A stretch of DNA of 27,553 nucleotides from Lachnospiraceae bacterium UBA7093 (GCA_002492465.1 DKYT01000014.1:1-27553); one strand, 5' to 3'. Shown: positions 6,519-13,129, numbered from the stretch's first letter. Notes: generated by a model not told the origin, from the sequence alone. Translations and numbers: made by a program.

Positions 6519-7086
6519 AAAAATTTCCCAATCAGGAAAGCCAGTCTTGTTACGACACACTACAGAGAATAGTGAACTAACCGTCTACAATGATGGGCTT
6601 GCATCATACTACCAGATACAAGATGGCAGAAAATTTAATACCGTTTTTGCCATAAACCAAATGAAATGGCTCTACAGATTTGTAGACACACAAAAACCAA
6701 AGATAATTCCAGAATCTGAATACGATTTTATGGAAGCTATTGACGTACTGACGCTCTATGCGGAAGACCGGCTTTCTCACAACTCCGATTCCCGTGCGGA
6801 ATACTGGACAGAGTTCCATCCTGATAATGACGGAACGGATTTTTCACACGAACTGACAGTTCCTGATTTTACGGATGATTTGTTTGATATTCCCGAACAA
6901 GCATTGACAACCCAACGCCTGCATGATGCCATATCACAATTGACCGACAAACAGCGTCAGGTCATTGCCATGACCTATTTTCACGACATGACACAACAGG
7001 CAATTGCGGATAAGCTTGGAATTAGCCGGAACTCCGTGGAAGACCGTCTGCATGGCGCTTTAAAAAAATTGAAAAAAATTTTTTAA
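6454..7086 (+). CDS. Sigma-70 region 4 protein (sigma-like factor)
   Basis: This is a 210-residue protein. The C-terminal part (about 150-208) is a clear sigma-70 region 4: AISQLTDKQRQVIAMTYF, then TQQAIADKLGISRNSVEDRL, which contains the DNA-recognition helix. The N-terminal 140 residues do not show a canonical region 2, so it may be a regulator with a sigma-type helix-turn-helix and not a full sigma factor. Such proteins are common at the head of clostridial mobile-element operons. It is the first full gene of the plus-strand block that ends in rep. The start is uncertain because the RBS belongs to the overlapping leader frame. Confidence 0.8.
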   Translation: MTFTELKAQIVGTKVVKLPSYKKISQSGKPVLLRHTTENSELTVYNDGLASYYQIQDGRKFNTVFAINQMKWLYRFVDTQKPKIIPESEYDFMEAIDVLTLYAEDRLSHNSDSRAEYWTEFHPDNDGTDFSHELTVPDFTDDLFDIPEQALTTQRLHDAISQLTDKQRQVIAMTYFHDMTQQAIADKLGISRNSVEDRLHGALKKLKKIF

Positions 7087-7174
7087 AAGTACCGTCAAAA
7101 CCTCCTGCAAATCTGGCTTAATGTAAGGAGCTAAAAACTCCTTTCAAAAAGCCAGGAAAGGAGGTAGATAAGAC

Positions 7175-7606
7175 ATGGCAAGTTTAAGTTTTCGAGATTT
7201 CGATCTCAATCAAACTACAATCACCGGACGGCGCAATCCGACAGTGATACTGGACACGCTCCGCGTCCGTTACAAAATGGATGCAGAGACCCAACAGCGC
7301 ACAGATGTTCCTGATGGCTACGTTGCGGACATACTTGTGCGGAACAGGTTGCAGTCTGTGAAGCTTCCGCTAGAAGCAGTATCAGATGTAACGTTCAAAA
7401 AGATTGACGATGCACTCATCAATCACAAAATCGTCAAGGTAAACTTTGGCGAAAATGCTTCCACTCTGCGCGGGCGTTGTTATGCTCTCATGAGCGGCAA
7501 CAGACTACTGTCAGGCATCTCCTGTACAGCAACAGAATTAAATGTTGTTTCCATAGAGGATGTCGTTGACGAACTTGATGACCTTGACTTAGACATCATC
7601 AACTGA
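7175..7606 (+). CDS. Unrecognised element protein (143 aa)
   Basis: I do not recognise this protein. It has 143 residues, no membrane segment or signal peptide, an alternating hydrophobic pattern suggesting mostly beta structure, and a very acidic tail (VVDELDDLDLDII). A small beta-rich protein with an acidic tail is the general build of single-stranded DNA-binding proteins, which would suit a rolling-circle plasmid. That is an inference from composition only. A strong AAAGGAGG precedes the ATG. Upstream, AAGGAG/CTCCTT (7125-7143) can form a hairpin whose 3' arm could alternatively mask the ribosome site. Confidence 0.75.
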   Translation: MASLSFRDFDLNQTTITGRRNPTVILDTLRVRYKMDAETQQRTDVPDGYVADILVRNRLQSVKLPLEAVSDVTFKKIDDALINHKIVKVNFGENASTLRGRCYALMSGNRLLSGISCTATELNVVSIEDVVDELDDLDLDIIN

Positions 7607-7613
7607 TTCATCC

Positions 7614-7642
7614 GGGTGTGGGTGGTCTAACCCACCCCACCC
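7614..7642 (+). other. G/C-rich intergenic hairpin
   Basis: GGGTGTGGGTGGT and ACCCACCCCACCC pair around a CTA loop between two genes of the block, with no T-run. It may be an RNA processing or stability element. Confidence 0.4.
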
Positions 7643-7669
7643 ATCACAAACAAAAGCAAAGGAGTTTCT

Positions 7670-8095
7670 ATGTTGCGTTACGATTTCTTAAAAGACTTGG
7701 ACGACAGCACCAAATCTTTATTTCAACAGTCAGGGCGTTTCCTGTCACGGCTACCGCTGTGCATCCTTCCCATTCCGCCAAGTGCCCTAAGCCCTGACGG
7801 TTCAAAATGGCTGCACTGTGTGGAAGCCAAGAAAGAAAAAGAGTTTCTACGCATCCGTGTAATCATCAAAGAGCACCGGGGTGCCACAATCACAATCCAT
7901 TGCGACAGCACGGAAATGTATTATAAATATATAGATTTACGTTTCCAAGTCCGCAACAGTGATTACGTGGCTGTTACATTTCCTGAAATCTATGTAGGCA
8001 CTTCCCCACATATGGCTAGGGAGTTGTACTTGACCGCCAATGATTTCAAACTGCGTGGTCTTAACAGAACCCCGGAACCAGCTATACTTGTGTAA
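7670..8095 (+). CDS. Unrecognised element protein (141 aa)
   Basis: This is a soluble 141-residue protein of unknown family, without signal peptide or membrane segment. The ATG has AAAGGAG six bases upstream. Notable stretches are FLSRLPLCILPIPPSALSPD and a C-terminal LYLTANDFKLRGLNRTP. It is the second of four small genes set tightly before rep, so it probably belongs to plasmid replication or maintenance. Nothing in the sequence identifies its activity. Confidence 0.72.
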   Translation: MLRYDFLKDLDDSTKSLFQQSGRFLSRLPLCILPIPPSALSPDGSKWLHCVEAKKEKEFLRIRVIIKEHRGATITIHCDSTEMYYKYIDLRFQVRNSDYVAVTFPEIYVGTSPHMARELYLTANDFKLRGLNRTPEPAILV

Positions 8096-8110
8096 CACAC
8101 GGAGGAAAAC

Positions 8111-8482
8111 ATGAAAGAAACAGTAGATTTCATTACAGTTAATGCTATACCAAAAGGCAACTTACAGATAATTAATTCATTCCACGTAAGGATAAACCAG
8201 ACTACCGGGATACCCTGCCAGATGGTTTTGTATGCGGCACTAAACAGGAAGGCGGCTCATTCTGACTGCTGTGAGTTTCCTATCTACATTCCATCCAGAG
8301 ACACTTTCCACAGTGATTCCCATATGGAAATGCTGAAACTTTTCCGTTCCGGCGTTCCATGGGTTCCTGTGGAGTGTTACAGATTTAAGATATACCGTTA
8401 CCTTAACAACAAGCATTACAGATATTTTGCCTACGCTGACAATTTCAAGGTTATCAGCTATGACAAAATCTTGGAGGTTTAA
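8111..8482 (+). CDS. Unrecognised element protein (123 aa)
   Basis: This is a 123-residue soluble protein of unknown family with several Tyr, His and Arg residues near the C-terminus (ECYRFKIYRYLNNKHYRYFA). ACGGAGGAAAAC precedes the ATG. It begins 15 bases after the previous gene, and its last codons include the ribosome site of the next gene, indicating one co-translated block. No catalytic motif is visible. Confidence 0.72.
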   Translation: MKETVDFITVNAIPKGNLQIINSFHVRINQTTGIPCQMVLYAALNRKAAHSDCCEFPIYIPSRDTFHSDSHMEMLKLFRSGVPWVPVECYRFKIYRYLNNKHYRYFAYADNFKVISYDKILEV

Positions 8483-8485
8483 ATT

Positions 8486-9022
8486 ATGGCAAATACGAAA
8501 AACTCATTTCTATGTTCCATGGGAAAGGTAATCAAGGAGCTTTGGCAACGCTCACACAACAAGTACCTGCAACAACAGGCAATACAGCAACAGAATATGC
8601 TGAATGCCTGCATAGGTGCCATGGCTGACCAGATGGCGGTTGACCTGTACGAGGCACTACATGACAAGGGATACCCTCTCTTGTCACCGCTCTATACGCC
8701 CCAGTCCATACGTTTTAATGGATGCAGTTGCGTAAATGGATGCTATAAGTTCATATTCTGCCTTGACAAGAAAAGCGAAAATAAAATTATTGCCCTTATC
8801 CTGTCCGAAATGAAGGACAGGATGAACCGTGACATTGCTTCCACACAACGGAAAATGGCACGCCTGTACGAATATGAATATGTTTATAACACTTATCCGT
8901 TTTTGTTCCACGGGATATATGTTTCTGCGGTGCAAGACCTAAAAATGTCAGAAATTACCCTGACAGTACAAACTAACCTCACACCGCAAAATTTTGTACA
9001 GCTATACCGTCAAACATTCTAA
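8486..9022 (+). CDS. Unrecognised element protein (178 aa)
   Basis: This is a 178-residue protein of unknown family. The N-terminal region is helical and Gln-rich (NKYLQQQAIQQQNMLNACIG). A central Cys cluster FNGCSCVNGCYKFIFC might bind metal. A charged helix follows (SEMKDRMNRDIASTQRKMAR). The ribosome site TTGGAGG overlaps the end of the preceding gene, so the two are translationally coupled. A strong terminator follows before rep. Confidence 0.72.
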   Translation: MANTKNSFLCSMGKVIKELWQRSHNKYLQQQAIQQQNMLNACIGAMADQMAVDLYEALHDKGYPLLSPLYTPQSIRFNGCSCVNGCYKFIFCLDKKSENKIIALILSEMKDRMNRDIASTQRKMARLYEYEYVYNTYPFLFHGIYVSAVQDLKMSEITLTVQTNLTPQNFVQLYRQTF

Positions 9023-9030
9023 AATATCTG

Positions 9031-9067
9031 GCTTGTTGGAGTAACTTTCTCCAACAAGCTTTTTATT
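9031..9067 (+). terminator. Terminator or attenuator directly upstream of rep
   Basis: GCTTGTTGGAG (9031-9041) and CTCCAACAAGC (9049-9059) form a perfect 11-bp stem with a seven-base loop, followed by TTTTTATTT. It lies wholly between the small-gene block and the rep ribosome site. Read-through or a separate promoter is therefore needed for rep, a plausible way to keep copy number low. Confidence 0.85.
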
Positions 9068-9084
9068 TAACAGGAGGTAAAAAA

Positions 9085-10278
9085 ATGGAACAAGAAACCA
9101 AAAACAATGCAGCCGGTTCACAGGCTTGCCCATCAGAAACACCAGATAACGCCAAGGCAGAAAAGACCAAATATGTCTATGACCGACAGATGAAATCTTT
9201 CTTCCTCACACTCAATAACCCTGAAAATTATGGATACTCGCATGATGCCATTATTGATATCATCCATTCCAAATTTAAACATGTAACTTATTGGTGCATG
9301 TGTGACGAGAAGGGCACCTGCTTCCATACCCATGTGTATATCCTGCTGGATAAGAAAAAGCGTTGGTCTAGCGTCCAGAATGCTTTCGCGCACTCCCACG
9401 TTGAGATAGACACAAAAGGAAGTCCGCAACAGTGCCGGGCATATATACGCAAGGAAGGCAAAAAATATCTTGAAAAAGCCGAAACCAATTACCCTGACAC
9501 TTTTTATGAGGAAGGTTCTATCCCAGATTTCTTTCTATCCAATGACCGTGTTGAAATGTTACAGCAAATCCACTGCATGATAGAAAATGGGGAAAAACCG
9601 GAACAGATATTTGAAAAGAGCCTTGTATTCCGCCAGTACGAATCCATTATACGGAAGCAGTTTTTTGCCAAACGGTTTTCAGAAACTCCGCCCATCAGGG
9701 ATGTGACCGTAATCTGGCACTTGGGATTCAGCGGTTCCGGCAAAAGCTATTCTTATGTCAAACTGTGCGAACAATACGGAGCATCAGATGTGTTTTATGC
9801 AAGTGATTTTACCAACTCATGCTCCGCCCTGCTGGATGAATATTCCGGAGAGCCTTATCTGTTTATTGATGAAGTAAAGCTGGACAGCTTCAAATATGGC
9901 TACCTCCTCCAGCTCCTTCAGGGCTACAGGACACCTATCCATGCCCGGTACAGCAATGTTTACAGCCTTTGGAAACAGGTTGACATAACTTCAATCTTTA
10001 CCCCTTCTGATATTTATGAAGGAATGGTTGATGCCTTCCACCGCTCTACAGACAGCAAATATCAGTTGCTACGCCGTATCACAGCTTATGTTTACCACTG
10101 GAAAGACGATAATGGAAATTTCCATACTTATGAATTGCCAAGTACGGAATTTATATCTTTTGAGGATATAAAGGAAAAGGCTATGGGAACCCCGGCAGAT
10201 TTTGCACCTGTAAATGATGCGGACACACCTTTTAATTCCGAACCGGACAATAGCTATAAACAGGAAAAATCTCTTTAA
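9085..10278 (+). CDS. rep: CRESS-type rolling-circle replication initiator (HUH endonuclease + SF3 helicase)
   Basis: This protein of 397 residues would nick the origin, stay bound to the 5' end and unwind DNA. Motif I is FFLTLNN (39-45). Motif II is HTHVYILL with His81 and His83 binding the metal. Motif III is YIRKEGK with catalytic Tyr120 and Lys123. The superfamily 3 helicase has Walker A GFSGSGKS (214-221) and Walker B YLFIDEV (258-264). At motif C the sequence reads DITSIFTPSD, where most viral Reps have an Asn after ITS. The domain order equals that of geminivirus, circovirus and bacterial pCRESS Reps. AGGAGG precedes the ATG, and a terminator sits just upstream. The origin hairpin lies 3.7 kb away at 5379-5412. 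The Gln/Asn/Ala-rich first 30 residues are probably disordered. Confidence 0.93.
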   Translation: MEQETKNNAAGSQACPSETPDNAKAEKTKYVYDRQMKSFFLTLNNPENYGYSHDAIIDIIHSKFKHVTYWCMCDEKGTCFHTHVYILLDKKKRWSSVQNAFAHSHVEIDTKGSPQQCRAYIRKEGKKYLEKAETNYPDTFYEEGSIPDFFLSNDRVEMLQQIHCMIENGEKPEQIFEKSLVFRQYESIIRKQFFAKRFSETPPIRDVTVIWHLGFSGSGKSYSYVKLCEQYGASDVFYASDFTNSCSALLDEYSGEPYLFIDEVKLDSFKYGYLLQLLQGYRTPIHARYSNVYSLWKQVDITSIFTPSDIYEGMVDAFHRSTDSKYQLLRRITAYVYHWKDDNGNFHTYELPSTEFISFEDIKEKAMGTPADFAPVNDADTPFNSEPDNSYKQEKSL

Positions 10279-10303
10279 AGGGCTATAAAAAAGGAAACTT
10301 AAG

Positions 10304-10396
10304 CCCCCTTGGGGGTTGGGGGGACTATGATCCCCCACCTCTCTCCTGTAGGGCTATGCACCGAAAGGAACAGCAGGTCAAGGGGAACTGTTCCCC
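10304..10396. other. G/C-rich hairpins downstream of rep
   Basis: The 10279-10486 gap holds no gene. It contains CCCCC-TT-GGGGG (10304-10315), a G6/C5 hairpin with loop ACTATGAT (10318-10336), and the palindrome GGGGAACTGTTCCCC (10382-10396). These could end rep transcription, serve as a single-strand origin or form G-rich structures. None has a clear T-run. Confidence 0.4.
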
Positions 10397-10486
10397 TGTT
10401 CCCATAGCTTAATACATATAATTTAATATTAATAATTTAAAAAAATTTAGAATAGAATAGAGAAAAGATGTTAAGGAGATGTTTTA

Positions 10487-10642
10487 TTGAAACCTCAAAA
10501 ACTTAATTATATAATTCATGACCCTAATGCAGTATTGACAACTGCTAACTACTTACTTGATATACTAATTGAAACAAATATGGACAAAGTCGAAAGAGCT
10601 ATGCAAGAAACTATTGATTCAGAAAAAACAGATATTAATTAG
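10487..10642 (+). CDS. Small 51-residue acidic protein next to the right end
   Basis: The frame starts with TTG, preceded by AAGGAG at eight bases, and encodes 51 residues beginning MKPQKLNYIIHDPNAVLTTA and ending with ERAMQETIDSEKTDIN. It ends at a strong terminator. It has no membrane segment, is mostly helical and acidic. Similar-looking short proteins often lie near clostridial recombinases, to my recollection. Its position beside attR makes it a candidate accessory factor, but function is unknown. Confidence 0.65.
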   Translation: MKPQKLNYIIHDPNAVLTTANYLLDILIETNMDKVERAMQETIDSEKTDIN

Positions 10643-10674
10643 AGCACCTCATGTATTAACAAGGTGCTCTTTTT
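10641..10674 (+). terminator. Terminator after the 51-residue gene
   Basis: AGAGCACCT (10641-10649) and AGGTGCTCT (10662-10670) pair perfectly, followed by TTTTT. It begins within the stop codon region of the small gene and isolates element transcription from attR and spoIIID. Confidence 0.85.
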
Positions 10675-10778
10675 ATTATGTATAATTCTATACCTTTTTC
10701 TTATTTTACAAACTATGATACTTATTTCCCTTTCTTATTCTACCCTCCAAACAAATCTACTTATCATTTTTCTGCTTT

Positions 10779-10910
10779 CTATTTTGTTACATCCATATGT
10801 ACCGTAGATTTCGAAATCCCAAACGCCTTCGCCGTCTGCCTTACCGTAGCATTGTTGTCAATAATATAATTGGCAATATCGATTGCTCTCTCCTCGATAT
10901 AATCTTTCAA
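10779..10910 (-). pseudogene. spoIIID: spoIIID, 5' part with the helix-turn-helix
   Basis: SpoIIID is a DNA-binding regulator made in the mother cell under SigmaE that activates and represses many sporulation genes, including sigK. This part starts with TTG (10908-10910), with GAGGGG seven bases upstream. It encodes KDYIEERAIDIANYIIDNNA and then TVRQTAKAFGISKSTVH, which is the family N-terminus with its helix-turn-helix. At the element border the frame continues as MDVTK and stops at TAG, giving 43 residues. In the intact family the sequence would be HKDVTERL, which is exactly what the 3' part at 1779-1927 supplies. The interruption lies just after the recognition helix. Confidence 0.93.
10785..10801. 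other. attR-like attachment site
   Basis: TGTTACATCC-A-TATGTA matches attL at 1911-1927 except for one base. The likely crossover TG is at 10798-10799. Joining the element sides of both ends would give a site with TATGGATGT/TATGGTTGT arms around the TG, an inverted repeat as expected for serine recombinase sites. Confidence 0.85.
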
Positions 10911-10917
10911 AGGAAAT

Positions 10918-10961
10918 CCCCTCAGAACACTTTTTTACATTGTATGAAATGTTCTGAAGGG
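10918..10961. promoter_or_regulatory. Inverted repeat overlapping the spoIIID promoter and RBS
   Basis: CCCCTCAGAACA (10918-10929) and TGTTCTGAAGGG (10950-10961) pair at 11 of 12 positions across 20 bases and flank the -10 element. Each arm contains GAACA on one strand, partly like the RRACA core bound by SpoIIID. Autoregulation is an inference. Confidence 0.5.
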
Positions 10962-10965
10962 ATAT
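10939..10965 (-). promoter_or_regulatory. SigmaE-type promoter of spoIIID
   Basis: On the minus strand CATACAAT (10939-10946) matches the SigmaE -10 element, and ATA (10963-10965) lies 16 bases upstream as in the SigmaE -35 region. The spoIIID start codon follows about 30 bases later. SpoIIID is known to be SigmaE-dependent in Bacillus subtilis. Confidence 0.75.
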
Positions 10966-11036
10966 GACTCTCTTCTGTCTGTTTTAATGGTAAACTCCAT
11001 GTCAAACCTGACGCAGGTCTGAATTGTAACCAATAG

Positions 11037-12707
11037 CTACTTTGCCCGGAAGCCCTCTTCTATGCTGTCCCCTATGAGCGTGCTTCGCTCCAGCATAAAT
11101 TGGTAGCATGTTCCCGGATAAACGTGATAGCTGTTGATCTCCCCCTCCACTGAGGAATAAACCGTATTGCCCTTTATTTCATAGCGTTCCATCTCCGCCG
11201 TATCGTAGTCCTTCTGCACAATATAATACGGTTCCTTCAGGTTTTGCTTTACAAACACCCCTGCATCTGTAATATATTGATCCCAATAAGGGCTGACGGA
11301 AGCAGCAATACAGAATACAAGGCATCCTGTCACAATGGCGTAAAGTCCCCGATTCTTTTCACTGAGATATTCTCCCACTGCAATCATGATGACCGCAAAC
11401 AAAAATCCGATCCCGTATCGTATAAAAGGCGCCTCCACAAACCACATTCCAATGCTTCCCCAAATCCCAAGCTGCAACGCCCCAAAAGGGTACCGGAGCT
11501 TCTGCCTTTGAAGCAGCCTCTTTACAGTTATTACAAGCTGCAAGACAGCTCCCAGCGCAACCCCGCCAAGAAACATCTGCTCATAGCGGAACTGATGCCC
11601 CCACCAGATGGGAAGCCATTGGGAAATCGGCATGTTTACTTTTTCCACATCATTTAAGCACCGCCCCCATACCTTAATCTGGTTCGCATCATACAAAAGA
11701 TATTCCTCAGGAATCTTCCATACCGGACAAAAAAGATCAATCCCATTAAAGGGATAAAGAAGCCAGCCGGAAATCAAATAGTTTCTGATCAGAAACGGGC
11801 ATAAAATCACACACCCACATAAAAGATAGGCGGTCATTTCCTTCCATCGTTTGCCCCTGATCAGGCATACGGCGGGATAAACCACTATCAGCACAAGCAA
11901 AATAGAAGAAAACTTAAGCGTAGCCGTAAACACTGCCGCCACAGACAATAAGGAATACTGCGTAACATCAGAAGAACCCTCAAACAGATTTTCACACCAT
12001 GCAGTGATAATAAACAGCACAAAAAACATGGCGGCATAATCCGTTGCCGGAGACATACTGTACGTTACATTTACCAGGGTGTAAAACAGAATGCCTATTC
12101 TCATCATATCCGTCACATGGTTTCCATGCATTTTAAAATTTTTCAGCCCATGAAAAGACCACAGACACATAATCGCTTCCAAAAAGCCCGTTGTGGTATG
12201 CAGAGAACGTCCAAACAGCCAGTTGAAACTAAAGACGGAGGCAAAGGCAAGGTAGGAACTATTATAGGCATAGTGAAGCTGCAAATTTCCAATCCCCTTA
12301 ATCAGCCCATACTCTTCATAAATCCGTATTGCCGCTCCATGATAAATATTGGTATCCGTATGAAATTCCCCTCTGGATGTAAAAAAGGCAAGCAACAGAA
12401 TGAAACCGCAATAAAAAAAACCTTCCCAGGAGCATATGACAGGACGGCTGTTTTTCCAGATCTCCTTTAATTCCTTTCGTTTTATATAGCCGATTATAAG
12501 CGTCGTTCCAAGCAGAATAAGATGCGCGGCGGCGCCTATCTTTCCGAAAATACTGAAAATTTCTACATATACAGTAATTCCAATGATTCCTGCAATCAGA
12601 TTATACTTGAAAGAAAACCGTCTGTTTTTGAAGGGGCTCAGAATCCCTGTTCCAATCAACATACAAAGTATAAAAATATAAATCCAGCTCAAAATAGTTG
12701 AAAGCAT
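11037..12707 (-). CDS. Polytopic membrane protein, GT-C glycosyltransferase-like
   Basis: This is a 556-residue protein with about a dozen hydrophobic segments from residue 4 to about 450 and a shorter extracytoplasmic-type tail. A loop near residues 115-165 reads FHTDTNIYHGAAIRIYEEYG, then IGNLQLHYAYNSSYL. This resembles the first periplasmic loop of large GT-C-like or LIC_10190-type membrane proteins, where acidic residues act on lipid-linked sugars. The identity is not certain. GGAG lies seven bases before the ATG. It is transcribed toward spoIIID, 126 bases away, with only a weak hairpin between (ACCTG/CAGGT). The 12708-12883 gap upstream contains a 32-bp palindrome. Confidence 0.7.
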   Translation of the reverse strand: MLSTILSWIYIFILCMLIGTGILSPFKNRRFSFKYNLIAGIIGITVYVEIFSIFGKIGAAAHLILLGTTLIIGYIKRKELKEIWKNSRPVICSWEGFFYCGFILLLAFFTSRGEFHTDTNIYHGAAIRIYEEYGLIKGIGNLQLHYAYNSSYLAFASVFSFNWLFGRSLHTTTGFLEAIMCLWSFHGLKNFKMHGNHVTDMMRIGILFYTLVNVTYSMSPATDYAAMFFVLFIITAWCENLFEGSSDVTQYSLLSVAAVFTATLKFSSILLVLIVVYPAVCLIRGKRWKEMTAYLLCGCVILCPFLIRNYLISGWLLYPFNGIDLFCPVWKIPEEYLLYDANQIKVWGRCLNDVEKVNMPISQWLPIWWGHQFRYEQMFLGGVALGAVLQLVITVKRLLQRQKLRYPFGALQLGIWGSIGMWFVEAPFIRYGIGFLFAVIMIAVGEYLSEKNRGLYAIVTGCLVFCIAASVSPYWDQYITDAGVFVKQNLKEPYYIVQKDYDTAEMERYEIKGNTVYSSVEGEINSYHVYPGTCYQFMLERSTLIGDSIEEGFRAK

Positions 12708-12796
12708 TAAAATTCTCCAGGTTTATTCCATTTTGCCAATAGCCTTTTCCCGGTAAAATTCCCTGTTTTCCCGGTATTTTAAAGGTTTTTTGTTCT

Positions 12797-12828
12797 CATC
12801 TAGTTACTATATATATAGTAACTAGATG
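12797..12828. promoter_or_regulatory. Perfect 32-bp palindrome between divergent genes
   Basis: The arms CATCTAGTTACTATAT and ATATAGTAACTAGATG are perfect complements with no spacer. It lies 90 bases from the membrane protein start and 55 bases from the XRE start. The AGTTACTA/TAGTAACT symmetry is like operators of TetR-type dimers. It could also fold as a cruciform or act as a transcript hairpin. Confidence 0.6.
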
Positions 12829-12883
12829 AATGTAATTCGTCAAGCTGTTATTTTTTAGATAGTATATAAATAGGGGGTATATC

Positions 12884-13129
12884 ATGAATAACGAATTGTT
12901 TACTATGAATCAGTATGGCAGAATTACGGTAGACATCAAAGTGCTTATGGAAGAGAAGGGTATCACCAGAAACATGCTGGCACGATCCATTCATACCCGT
13001 TTTGAAGTGATTGACAAATGGTATAACGGTCACGTGGAAAAAATCGACGCGGACATCCTCGCCCGCATCTGCTTTGTTCTGGAATGCACCCCTGGAGACA
13101 TAATCAAGTATACAGATATTCCAAAATAA
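12884..13129 (+). CDS. Small XRE/Cro-type regulator
   Basis: This is an 81-residue protein with a short N-terminal extension (MNNELFTMNQYGRITVDIKV) and one helix-turn-helix domain (about 18-78) including GITRNMLARSIHTRFEVIDK and the typical end LECTPGDIIKY. AGGGGG lies six bases before the ATG. It is divergent from the large membrane protein, with the 32-bp palindrome between them, so it may regulate that intergenic region. The palindrome is not a typical XRE operator, so the link is tentative. It resembles the element's XRE protein at 3798-4004 in fold only. Confidence 0.85.
   Translation: MNNELFTMNQYGRITVDIKVLMEEKGITRNMLARSIHTRFEVIDKWYNGHVEKIDADILARICFVLECTPGDIIKYTDIPK

Larger units (their letters stand above)
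1924..10799. mobile_element. skin-like integrated CRESS plasmid interrupting spoIIID
   Basis: The element is about 8,874 bp, measured between the shared TG dinucleotides of the two att sites. Gene content from left to right: large serine recombinase, XRE regulator, secreted SH3 protein, origin hairpin with TACTATTAC, possible ribbon-helix-helix protein, sigma-like protein, four small unrecognised genes, HUH/SF3 Rep, and a 51-residue protein. The left part is visibly richer in A+T than the flanking chromosome and the rep operon, suggesting mosaic origin. No relaxase, toxin, resistance or phage structural gene is seen. Recombinase, rep, origin and both att sites all look intact, so excision and autonomous circular replication are plausible but unproven. 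Confidence 0.9.

Noticed and set aside
10318..10336. G6/C5 hairpin after rep as the main replication origin
   Set aside because: Its loop ACTATGAT does not match the CRESS nonanucleotide, while 5393-5401 does, in a perfect stem.
1921..10801. Prophage or conjugative element
   Set aside because: No capsid, portal, terminase, relaxase or type IV secretion gene is seen. The gene set fits a small rolling-circle plasmid.
10678..10869. Plus-strand open frame of 63 codons across the right element border
   Set aside because: It is antisense to the 5' part of spoIIID and crosses attR. The minus strand shows a clear SpoIIID sequence, RBS and promoter.
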